Source of the DNA: Clostridiaceae bacterium
GTDB lineage: Bacteria; Bacillota; Clostridia; Acetivibrionales; DUMC01
Length of the DNA: 30,827 nt
Assembly: GCA_012512865.1 (NCBI GenBank)
Contig: JAAZDH010000052.1
Coordinates: forward strand, 1 to 30,827
Reading direction: 5' to 3'
Of this stretch, positions 7,712 to 14,485 are shown piece by piece. A model generated the notes under the pieces. It was not told where the DNA came from, did no database searches, and saw only the letters and a program-made list of their open reading frames with translations. A program made the position numbers and the translations under genes. Each line of letters begins with the position of its first letter. Position 1 is the stretch's first letter.

Positions 7712-9694
7712 GTGAGAGATGGTAAAATGCCCAGGAAAAGGGAACTTAACCGGTTTAAGGTATCATTTAAGTTGCCATTCAAGCTATTTAAGCCATTTAA
7801 GATATTTAAGCCTCTTAAGATGCAATTAAAAGCGATAATATTTGCCGCATATTTCACATGTATATGTATCATGCTTATGTTTTCACATGCATTTACATAC
7901 GCAGAATCCTGCGAATTACAATACACGGAGCCTGGCTCAAATCACGCTGAGCTTGGTATGCCTATTTCCTTCGTCATGCTGCCTCCCGGTATCACACCCT
8001 TCGACGATGTCCCCCAGGGTCACTGGGCATACGAGTATATCCACCGCCTGAAAGAACTCGACATAACCCGCGGCATCGGCAGCAACAAGTTCGGGCTTGG
8101 TCTTCCCATAAAAAGGCATGAATTTGTCACCTTCCTGGTAAGACTCATGAAGTGGGAACTGGTTAGTCCTGAAAAAGGGAGCTTTGAAGATAACACCTAC
8201 CCTTCCGCATGGTATTTTCAATACGTGGAAACCGCCGTCGAACACGGCGTCATCTTGAAGGACAGCCCGCATTTCAGGCCGGAAGAAATAATCACAAGGG
8301 ATGAAATGGCAGTGATGATTATAAGGGCATTGGGGTATGACAGCCTGGCCTGGCAGCTATCCTCTTTAGTTGAGCGTCCCTTTGACGACGTACAAGACAA
8401 CATAGGCTACATTACAATGGCGAAGGATATGGAAATAGTCAGGGGTACAGGCGACGGCAGGTTCAATCCATACGGGTCGGCACTACGGGAGGAAGCCGCT
8501 GCAATGATGATAAGGATGTATGAAAAGCTAATGCAGCCCCTGGAAGAGCTTCATGCTTTTTACGCGATAGAATCATACCCGCAAATCAACCTGCTGGAAT
8601 TCCTGGACTCCGTCAGCTTCGGGTGGAGCAGGCTGGAATATGACCATCAAGACGGCCAAATTATACTAAATACGACCAACAGGAACAATAACGATTTCAA
8701 TATACCGCAAGGTTATTCAACCGTTTTGAACACCGCAAGAAACCATAATCTTTCCATGCAGCTCATGGTTTACCTGGCCCAGGATGTAATACTCCTGGAT
8801 ACCGGTGAAGAGGAAGCAGGTAATTCACAAATGGAAAAGCAAATGAAAAATGACATTCATGGCATTTCGAGCATTTCACTGGCGGAATACATCCTATTGA
8901 ACGAGGACAACCGGCAAAGGACGATAGAATTAATAAGCAGCCAGCTTCAAACGATTGGCCTTGACGGAGTCGTGATAGATTTCGAAGGCATGAAGGGGGA
9001 ATCTCTTAAGTACGGCTTTAACTTGTTCCTCGAGGAATTAAAGCATGAGCTGGATAAAAACGGGAAAAAGTTATATGTTGCCCTTCACCCGGTAAGAAAG
9101 CCGGGATACGATTTTTTTGATGCCTATGATTATAAAACAATCGGGGATCTTGCCGACAAGGTAATACTGATGGCCCACGACTATAACACAAAGCAGCTTA
9201 CGGACAGCGAAACGGAAGCAGGATATACCACCACCCCCCTTACTCCAATAGATGAAATATACTTCGCCCTGAAAGCGATTACGGATAGTACCACGGGTGT
9301 GGAGGACAAGGGTAAAATTCTTTTCCAGTTATCCTTTGATTCCACCCAGTGGAGACTTGACAAGGATGGCAGGGTAATAAACAAGCTTGCATTGAGACCT
9401 GGTTATACGTTGATAAATGCAAGATTAAAAAATGAGAATACCCAATCGTACTATTCCGCTGCCCTTGAAAATCCATTTGCAAAATTTACCGATACCAGCA
9501 CCGGCACGGAAAACATTCTTTGGTACGAGGATGCAAGGAGCATTGCGGCAAAGATACGGCTGGCCCGCATGTTTTCCGTGGGCGGAATATCAATATGGCG
9601 GCTTGGCAATATCCCCGATTTTAACGAGCCCGGGGATAAAAAGGTTTATATGAACGTGTGGGAAGAAATATTAAAAAGCATGGGGAAATCCTAA
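7712..9694 (+). CDS. SLH-domain glycoside hydrolase family 18 protein (cell-wall anchored)
   Basis: An exported 660-residue protein. A basic, repetitive N-terminus (units of FK plus a hydrophobic residue and Pro, about residues 18-37) precedes a hydrophobic signal segment (about 40-62). Three SLH repeats follow (about 97-275; FDDVPQGHWAYEYIHRL, SAWYFQYVETAVEHGVI, PFDDVQDNIGYITMAKD), which bind secondary wall polymers and hold the protein on the cell surface. The C-terminal half is a GH18 barrel with the catalytic signature DGVVIDFEG at about 417-425; its Glu is the expected proton donor. The target may be peptidoglycan, chitin or a related N-acetylglucosamine polymer. The start is uncertain: GTG at 7712, or ATG at 7727, which has GAGAGATGG upstream. 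It is probably cotranscribed with the lactonase gene. Confidence 0.88.
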   Translation: MRDGKMPRKRELNRFKVSFKLPFKLFKPFKIFKPLKMQLKAIIFAAYFTCICIMLMFSHAFTYAESCELQYTEPGSNHAELGMPISFVMLPPGITPFDDVPQGHWAYEYIHRLKELDITRGIGSNKFGLGLPIKRHEFVTFLVRLMKWELVSPEKGSFEDNTYPSAWYFQYVETAVEHGVILKDSPHFRPEEIITRDEMAVMIIRALGYDSLAWQLSSLVERPFDDVQDNIGYITMAKDMEIVRGTGDGRFNPYGSALREEAAAMMIRMYEKLMQPLEELHAFYAIESYPQINLLEFLDSVSFGWSRLEYDHQDGQIILNTTNRNNNDFNIPQGYSTVLNTARNHNLSMQLMVYLAQDVILLDTGEEEAGNSQMEKQMKNDIHGISSISLAEYILLNEDNRQRTIELISSQLQTIGLDGVVIDFEGMKGESLKYGFNLFLEELKHELDKNGKKLYVALHPVRKPGYDFFDAYDYKTIGDLADKVILMAHDYNTKQLTDSETEAGYTTTPLTPIDEIYFALKAITDSTTGVEDKGKILFQLSFDSTQWRLDKDGRVINKLALRPGYTLINARLKNENTQSYYSAALENPFAKFTDTSTGTENILWYEDARSIAAKIRLARMFSVGGISIWRLGNIPDFNEPGDKKVYMNVWEEILKSMGKS

Positions 9695-9707
9695 TTCACC
9701 ATGCTCA

Positions 9708-9747
9708 AGGTGTCTTCCTGTTTTTAAGACCTGTTTTTTAAGTTTTA
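9708..9747 (+). terminator. probable terminator after the GH18 gene
   Basis: AGG-TG-TCTT pairs with AAGACCT (seven pairs, two-base bulge, loop of nine), followed by GTTTTTTAAGTTTT. A second TTTTAAGACCT copy lies at 9743-9753. It sits between the convergent GH18 and mgtE genes. Confidence 0.5.
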
Positions 9748-9783
9748 AGACCTATCCCCCTGCCTTGCCCAAGACTTCTCTCC

Positions 9784-11121
9784 CTACCTTAACCCAAGGA
9801 GCCAGGATGCCACGTTAAAATAGGCAATTAATGCCAGGCTGTCTACAATAGTTGTAATAAGGGGGCTTGCCATGATAGCCGGGTCCAGCTTCAGACTTTT
9901 CGCAAGCATTGGAAGCGTACATCCGATAATCTTTGCCAGAATCACCGTGATAATCAAACTTATACATATGATAGTTGTCACTATAATGTCGGTTTTTACC
10001 AAGAAATATAACCTGATAAAATTAACCGCCGCCAGTGTTATTCCCGTCAGGATGGACACCCTGAATTCCTTCCACACGATTTTTAAAATATCATTCAGCT
10101 TAATCTCGCCAAGGGCCAATCCTCTTATGATAAGGGTGGAGGCCTGGGAACCTGCATTTCCTCCCGTATCCATAAGCATTGGTATAAAAGCTGTTAGTAC
10201 AACTACCGATTGAAGCAGTGATTCATACTTTATTATTATCCTCCCGGTAAAAGTTGCCGAGACCATCAATATCAAAAGCCATAAAATCCTGCGTTTTGCA
10301 AGTACAAAGACCCCGCTTTCCATGTATCCTTCCTCGGAAGGCGCTATGGCTGCCATCTTGTGAAAGTCCTCGGTGTTTTCCTGCTCAATTACGTCCACGA
10401 TATCGTCAATGGTAATAATCCCAACCAGCCTGTTTTCATTATCCACCACCGGCATTGCCACCAGGTCGTACTTCCTGAACAAGGAAGCTATTTCTTCCTG
10501 GTCAACATGGGTATTTACGGAAACAATATTTACATCCATAACATCGGCAACTTTCATATTTTCATCGTTCAATATCAGCTTCCTGATCGGGACCGAGCCT
10601 TCCAGCTTGCGGTTGCCGTCGATTACATAGCAAACATCTATTGTTTCCTTGTCAACCCCCGTTCTTTTTATATGCTCAAGCGCCTGGTTCAAGGTCATTT
10701 CTTTCTTCAAGTCCACGTACTCGATTGTCATTATACTGCCTGCAGAATTGTCCGGGTACATGAGCAGCTGGTTTATCTGCTTCCTTGTGGTTTCATTTGC
10801 ATTCTTAAGGATTTTTTTTACGATATTTGCCGGCATCTCTTCAATCAGCTCAACCGTATCGTCAAGAAACAACTCGTCAATTATATACTGGATTTCCCTG
10901 TCGGTAATCGATTCGATAATAAATTGCTGCTGTTCGTAGGACATGTATGAAAACACTTCAACTGCCATATCCTTGGGAAGCAAACGGAAAACCTTGAGTA
11001 CACTATCTTCTTCTATTTCCCCGAGCAGTTGTGCTATATCTACAACATTCATCTTGATGATTTCATTTCTTGCGTCAAGAAACTTGCCCTTTTCAATAAG
11101 TTCAACAATCACTTCATTCAT
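9784..11121 (-). CDS. mgtE: MgtE family magnesium transporter
   Basis: An inner-membrane Mg2+ channel/transporter of 445 residues. The N-terminal superhelical MgtE_N domain (about 5-125; IAQLLGEIEEDSVLKVFRLLP, QIIDE-type helices) is followed by a CBS pair (about 130-255; GSIMTIEYVDL, VMDVNIVSVNTHVDQEEIASLFRKYDLVAMPV) and five membrane segments. PMLMDTGGNAGSQASTLIIRGLALGEI, the conserved pore-region signature, is present. In known homologues Mg2+ binding between the N and CBS domains closes the pore. The ATG at 11121 is chosen for its AAGGAGG eight bases upstream; the frame stays open to 11169 without such support. Expression is very likely controlled by the M-box riboswitch and terminator about 300-500 bases upstream. 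Confidence 0.95.
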   Translation of the reverse strand: MNEVIVELIEKGKFLDARNEIIKMNVVDIAQLLGEIEEDSVLKVFRLLPKDMAVEVFSYMSYEQQQFIIESITDREIQYIIDELFLDDTVELIEEMPANIVKKILKNANETTRKQINQLLMYPDNSAGSIMTIEYVDLKKEMTLNQALEHIKRTGVDKETIDVCYVIDGNRKLEGSVPIRKLILNDENMKVADVMDVNIVSVNTHVDQEEIASLFRKYDLVAMPVVDNENRLVGIITIDDIVDVIEQENTEDFHKMAAIAPSEEGYMESGVFVLAKRRILWLLILMVSATFTGRIIIKYESLLQSVVVLTAFIPMLMDTGGNAGSQASTLIIRGLALGEIKLNDILKIVWKEFRVSILTGITLAAVNFIRLYFLVKTDIIVTTIICISLIITVILAKIIGCTLPMLAKSLKLDPAIMASPLITTIVDSLALIAYFNVASWLLGLR

Positions 11122-11140
11122 TGAACAGCCCTCCTTTATA

Positions 11141-11188
11141 AGGGCCGTCAAGCTATCAATGCAAAACAACGGTGATAGCTATGGCCCT
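11141..11188 (-). promoter_or_regulatory. hairpin directly upstream of the mgtE ribosome site
   Basis: In the mgtE leader AGGGCC and AGCTATCA pair with TGATAGCT and GGCCCT, giving 14 pairs with a small internal loop and a 14-base loop. No U-tract follows, so it is not a terminator. It ends a few bases before the AAGGAGG of mgtE and overlaps the last codons of the small ORF at 11156-11308. Confidence 0.6.
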
Positions 11189-11308
11189 GTATTTATTTTT
11201 CCCATTATTATGCATGTATTGGCCCAATATTAGCATCGTGCCAAAGCTTAATTCCATGGTTTGTACTAGTCCGCTGCAATATCGTTCAGGTATGGGACCT
11301 GAATCCAT
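11156..11308 (-). CDS. possible 50-residue leader peptide ahead of mgtE
   Basis: An ATG at 11308 is preceded by AAAGGTGGTG six bases upstream, a good ribosome site, and opens a 50-codon frame that ends in TGA within the hairpin just before mgtE. The peptide starts MDSGPIPERYCSGLVQ, has a mildly hydrophobic middle and a basic end (NNGKNKYRAIAI). I do not recognise it. It lies downstream of the M-box terminator, so it would only be made when the terminator is bypassed. It may be a small membrane-associated protein or a regulatory leader peptide like the unrelated Pro-rich mgtL of enterics. It could also be chance; codon-level evidence is thin. Confidence 0.4.
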   Translation of the reverse strand: MDSGPIPERYCSGLVQTMELSFGTMLILGQYMHNNGKNKYRAIAITVVLH

Positions 11309-11403
11309 AACCATCACCACCTTTTACCCGTGATTTAGTAATTTTAGCAATTAAACAAATTAACAAGTAAACAAAAATATAAACCTGCAAACCAAATATA
11401 AAC

Positions 11404-11457
11404 CATTAAACAAATAAATAACACCTTTTCCCAAGCCCAACGGGTAAAGGTGCTATT
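11404..11457 (-). terminator. M-box expression-platform terminator
   Basis: On the minus strand AATAGCACCTTT pairs with AAAGGTGTTATT across 12 positions, extended by CCC/GGG inside, followed by the T-rich TATTTGTTTAA. It lies just after the M-box aptamer and upstream of mgtE, as expected for a Mg2+-dependent off switch. Confidence 0.85.
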
Positions 11458-11477
11458 TACAAAGAAATAATACACTT

Positions 11478-11630
11478 GCCCTCGTTGAGCTTTAGCTCCA
11501 TACAGCATAGGCTTCATCAAGCCAGCCGCATTAGGCAATACCTTAAGCCGATAATGCCTGTTAATTCATCGGCGTCTTTCGACGTTTCTGAACAGCAGCA
11601 TATATCTGCATGGTAGCCTCACCTAACGGA
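11478..11630 (-). promoter_or_regulatory. M-box (ykoK leader) magnesium riboswitch
   Basis: The minus strand holds the conserved M-box blocks in order: CGTTAGGTGAGGCT, ATATGCTGCTG, GTCGAAAGACGCC, TTAACAGGCATTATCGGC, TTAAGGTATTGCCTAATGC, GGCTGG, CCTATGCTGTATGGAGC, TAAAGCTCAACGA. This matches the Bacillus subtilis ykoK leader pattern closely. Known M-boxes bind Mg2+ and terminate transcription of Mg2+ transporter genes when the metal is abundant. A promoter lies just upstream (11672-11700), a terminator just downstream (11404-11457), and mgtE is the first recognised gene after it. Confidence 0.93.
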
Positions 11631-11671
11631 CACTATATCAACATATTCCATTGATTACATTTGCTAATTTC

Positions 11672-11700
11672 ATTATACTACTGTCTTAATATGATTTCAA
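11672..11700 (-). promoter_or_regulatory. sigma-A-type promoter for the M-box / mgtE transcript
   Basis: On the minus strand TTGAAA (11700-11695), a 17-base spacer and TATAAT (11677-11672). The predicted start is near 11665, about 35 bases before the M-box. Confidence 0.7.
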
Positions 11701-11780
11701 CAAGATATTGTCTTGATATTGATAATTGCACTTGATATTGCAGGTTATGTTTTTAAGCCATGGTTTTACAATTCATTCCA

Positions 11781-11809
11781 TTGACATTAACAAGATAATT
11801 TAATAATAT
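11781..11809 (+). promoter_or_regulatory. sigma-A-type promoter for the structured RNA / tRNA-Ser transcript
   Basis: A consensus TTGACA (11781-11786), a 17-base spacer and TAATAT (11804-11809). The predicted start near 11816 would place the structured segment 11835-11980 and tRNA-Ser in one transcript. Confidence 0.6.
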
Positions 11810-11834
11810 ATCTATGTAATTTCATATGGTTTCT

Positions 11835-11980
11835 CATGCTTGTGTACCACTGCTCAAGTTTAAGCATTTATGCATGCGCTAAGAGCGCGGCGTCAAGCAC
11901 TTGGCAGCCTGCCTCATGCGACAGGCGCACAGGGACCTTGCCCATGGAAGTGTGCGCCATACACCAGGTACTTAAGCATG
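11835..11980 (+). ncRNA. candidate structured non-coding RNA upstream of tRNA-Ser
   Basis: The two ends pair: CATGCTT and TACC (11835-11841, 11845-11848) with GGTA and AAGCATG (11967-11970, 11974-11980), 11 pairs around a 3x3 internal loop. Inside, arm 1 pairs CTGC-T-CAAG (11850-11858) with CTTGGCAG (11900-11907) and contains the GCGCT-AAG-AGCGC hairpin (11876-11888). Arm 2 pairs GGCGCACA (11924-11931) perfectly with TGTGCGCC (11951-11958). A competing helix, GCCTG (11907-11911) with CAGGC (11922-11926), overlaps the bases of both arms. The segment is much richer in GC than its flanks. I found no match to the conserved cores of SRP RNA, 6S RNA, tmRNA, RNase P, T-box or the riboswitches I know. 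It may be a leader or an RNA released by tRNA 5' processing. Confidence 0.5.
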
Positions 11981-11999
11981 AAGAAGCAGTCATACGAAT

Positions 12000-12090
<91 letters not shown>

Positions 12091-12162
12091 CTACATGCCC
12101 AATTGCCCCAAGCCTGGTTAATATCATCCCATCGTTTTTTATTCTTGATCTTTTTGAATTAA

Positions 12163-12190
12163 TTGATAGTTTGCAAGGCATAATCATAAT
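12163..12190 (+). promoter_or_regulatory. possible promoter for the YihY-family gene
   Basis: TTGATA (12163-12168), a 16-base spacer and CATAAT (12185-12190). The predicted start falls just before the three 13-base repeats. The match is modest, and read-through from the tRNA promoter is an alternative. Confidence 0.35.
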
Positions 12191-12200
12191 TATAAAGCAT

Positions 12201-12239
12201 ATTAACATCGTATATTAACATAGTAAATTAACATGTTAG
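12201..12239. repeat. three tandem 13-base repeats ahead of the YihY-family gene
   Basis: ATTAACATCGTAT, ATTAACATAGTAA and ATTAACATGTTAG lie head to tail at 12201-12213, 12214-12226 and 12227-12239. The ATTAACAT core is constant. The spacing of 13 differs from the 11-base WalR period. They sit between a possible promoter and the GTG start at 12286, so a repressor or accessory protein site is plausible. Confidence 0.7.
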
Positions 12240-12285
12240 AAATTAAGGTACATTATAAGGTGCATCAGCATAAGGTGAAAAGGCT

Positions 12286-13242
12286 GTGAAACGTAATAAG
12301 CAAAACGTGGGATTGCTTGAATTGTTCGGTTTATACATTGAATTGTTGGGAAAATACGGCTTTATGCGCAGATATGGACTATATAAATCATTGAATAGGC
12401 TATTGCATAAACTGCATGGATTTATTCATTTTATAAAACTGCTCTACAAAAAATTTATCAGCGATGAAATCCCTGCATTGGCCGCCCAGCTAACCTATTA
12501 CTTATTGCTATCATTTTTTCCCTTCCTGATTTTTCTGCTTTCCCTTTTAAGTTATACCCCTTTCAACATGAAGGAAATACTTGATGATTTTGCCCATTTG
12601 CTGCCTCAAACCACTCACAGCTTATTGAAAGAAATAATAAATGCTGCGGGCAATAAAAGAAATGATACCCTATTATCCTTCAGCATGCTTGCAACGGTCT
12701 GGTCAGCCTCAAAGGGGGTATCCGCAGTTATCAGGGGCATAAATAAATCCTACAACATGAAGGAAACCCGTCCATTCTGGAAAGTCAAATGGACTTCCAT
12801 AATATTTACCCTTGCCCTTGGCCTTATTTTTATTATTTCCCTGGTTATGCTGGTTCTTGGTAAGATGCTATGGGACTTCTCCCTTGATTTTTTTGGATTG
12901 GCCGGCAGTTCCAGGACCGGTTGGGATATTATAAGGCATATTATACCGCTGTTTTCAATTTTCAATATCTTAATAGCCGTTTACATGTATATCCCCGCTT
13001 ATCGCCTAACATTCCGCCATGCAGTGCCCGGGGCCGTTTTTTCCACGATCAGTTTCATAGGGATATCCCTTGTTTTTTCCTCCTATATAAACAAATTAGG
13101 GGCTTTCGCCAATACATACGGTACCATCGGCAGCGTGATAGCCTTTCTAATATGGATTTACTGGAACAGCATGGTTATAATGCTGGGCAGTGAAATCAAC
13201 GCGATCCTCAGCTTGCCGCGAGATAACAAGCATGACATGTAA
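12286..13242 (+). CDS. YihY/BrkB family inner-membrane protein
   Basis: A 318-residue polytopic protein of the family once misnamed ribonuclease BN; its molecular function is not settled. Family features are FISDEIPALAAQLTYYLLLSFFPFLIFLLSLL (first membrane segment, about residues 63-95), the middle WSASKGVSAVIRGINKSYN segment, the YMYIPAYR loop and the C-terminal YGTIGSVIAFLIWIYWNSMVIMLGSEINAI segment. About six membrane segments are expected. The GTG start has AAGGTG eight bases upstream. The first 55 residues form a basic, Leu-rich cytoplasmic stretch. It lies downstream of tRNA-Ser and the 13-base repeats. Confidence 0.88.
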   Translation: MKRNKQNVGLLELFGLYIELLGKYGFMRRYGLYKSLNRLLHKLHGFIHFIKLLYKKFISDEIPALAAQLTYYLLLSFFPFLIFLLSLLSYTPFNMKEILDDFAHLLPQTTHSLLKEIINAAGNKRNDTLLSFSMLATVWSASKGVSAVIRGINKSYNMKETRPFWKVKWTSIIFTLALGLIFIISLVMLVLGKMLWDFSLDFFGLAGSSRTGWDIIRHIIPLFSIFNILIAVYMYIPAYRLTFRHAVPGAVFSTISFIGISLVFSSYINKLGAFANTYGTIGSVIAFLIWIYWNSMVIMLGSEINAILSLPRDNKHDM

Positions 13243-13416
13243 TGCTGTCCCCGCTATTCTCCTGGTATTTTTGCTGATTTTTCGCTTATTTTATAGTATA
13301 ATAAAGCATGACAGGCTTTTTTGGCCTGGAATACCCGGTACCCGGTATTGACATTTGCCCGTTGTCTTCGCAAGACAAGCAAGAAAAAAATAATAAGTAA
13401 AGCCCAGGAGGTTAAC

Positions 13417-14313
13417 ATGGATAAATACCCGGAATTCATTAAACAGGTTGATAACGAGTACTGGCTCGTGGAGACCGAAGCCGGGAATTACAAGCTACAT
13501 TATAAAATCAAGGATATCCTTTTCTGCTGGCAGTCAAATTTCCAGCACATAATGATCCTGGATTCATATACCTTCGGTAAAATGCTGGTCCTCGACGGCA
13601 TTGTCCAGACAACGGCCGCCGATGGCTTTATTTACAACGAAATGATTACCCACGTCCCCATGAACATCCATCCAAATCCCAGGAAGGTGCTGATTATCGG
13701 CGGTGGTGATTGCGGCGCGGCAAGAGAAGTTGCCAAGTATCCCGGGGTGAAACGGATAGACATGGTGGAAATAGACGAAATGGTCGTAAAAGCCTGCCTT
13801 GAACACTTACCTGAAATTTCGGGGAATCTTTGCGACCCCAGGGTTAACTTTATTTTTAAAGATGGAATGAAATACATTCAAGACCTCAACCGGCAAAATG
13901 ATGACGGGATCGAAAAGGATTTATACGATGTAGTTATCGTGGATTCATCGGACCCGGTAGGACCTGCAACGTCCTTATTCGAGGCGGATTTTTACAGGCT
14001 GCTTTACAATGTCCTGGAAGATGATGGCCTTATGGCCTGCCAGAGCGAATCACCCGTATTCTATGCAAAAACAATGAAAAATACATATGACAGGTTATCT
14101 GCCATCTTTCCAATTACACGGCTTTACACCACCACTGTACCCACGTATCCCGGTGGCATATGGAGCTTTACCATTGCTTCGAAAAAATATGCCCATGTCA
14201 ACCCGTCAAAATTTGACAAGGAAACCATATGCGTAAACAAGGAAATCCTGGAAAGTTGCTTTGCCATCCCGGAATTCGTAAAGAAAATACTTGATACCCA
14301 AACCCAGTGTTAA
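13417..14313 (+). CDS. speE: spermidine synthase-like aminopropyltransferase
   Basis: A 298-residue protein of the spermidine synthase family, which transfers an aminopropyl group from decarboxylated S-adenosylmethionine to a diamine such as putrescine. The N-terminal beta region (YWLVETEAG to YTFGKMLVLDGIVQTT) and the Rossmann part (VLIIGGGDCGAAREVAKYPGVKRIDMVEID, about 91-120) are clear, as are DVVIVDSSDPVGPATSLFEADFY (about 171-193, including the catalytic-region Asp) and PTYPGGIWSFTIASK. Usually invariant positions differ: GGGDCG for GGGDGG, and DGFIYNEM for DEFxYHEM. The ATG at 13417 has AGGAGG five bases upstream; the open frame back to 13321 lacks support. No speA, speB or speD is nearby. 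A -10-like TATAAT at 13297-13302 lacks a well-placed -35. Confidence 0.85.
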   Translation: MDKYPEFIKQVDNEYWLVETEAGNYKLHYKIKDILFCWQSNFQHIMILDSYTFGKMLVLDGIVQTTAADGFIYNEMITHVPMNIHPNPRKVLIIGGGDCGAAREVAKYPGVKRIDMVEIDEMVVKACLEHLPEISGNLCDPRVNFIFKDGMKYIQDLNRQNDDGIEKDLYDVVIVDSSDPVGPATSLFEADFYRLLYNVLEDDGLMACQSESPVFYAKTMKNTYDRLSAIFPITRLYTTTVPTYPGGIWSFTIASKKYAHVNPSKFDKETICVNKEILESCFAIPEFVKKILDTQTQC

Positions 14314-14367
14314 CTGGTATTATCGGGTAGCTAATACGGATTCGTAAAGAGAATGCTTGATACCCAA
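14274..14367 (+). repeat. 28-base duplication of the speE 3' end
   Basis: Positions 14274-14301 (the codons for FVKKILDTQ near the speE end) recur at 14340-14367 with 26 of 28 bases identical. The offset is 66 bases, so the copy is in the same frame and would read FVKRMLDTQAS then stop, but two stops separate it from speE. Confidence 0.8.
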
Positions 14368-14389
14368 GCAAGCTGACATCCTACCCACA

Positions 14390-14484
14390 TGCTTTATATT
14401 TTGTGCTTTATGCTTTATACTTTATGCTTTATACTTTGTGCTTTATGCTATACACTTTATACTTTAATACCTTATACTTTATAC
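14390..14484. repeat. degenerate minisatellite of CTTTAT/CTTTGT units between speE and murA
   Basis: About 95 bases made of repeated TGCTTTATACTT-like units with variants (GTGCTTTATG, ACCTTATACTTT). It fills the gap between two convergent genes up to the murA stop. I see no coding or hairpin signal in it. Confidence 0.8.
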
Positions 14485-14485
14485 C

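Noticed and set aside
11344..11538. 64-codon minus-strand ORF
   Set aside because: It lies inside the M-box aptamer and its terminator, which explain the sequence fully.
11835..11980. SRP, 6S, tmRNA, RNase P or T-box RNA
   Set aside because: None of the conserved core sequences of these RNAs is present, although the segment is clearly foldable.
12201..12239. WalR-type binding site in the TTAACA repeats
   Set aside because: The repeat period is 13, not the 11 of the WalR box, and the half-sites do not fit the spacing.
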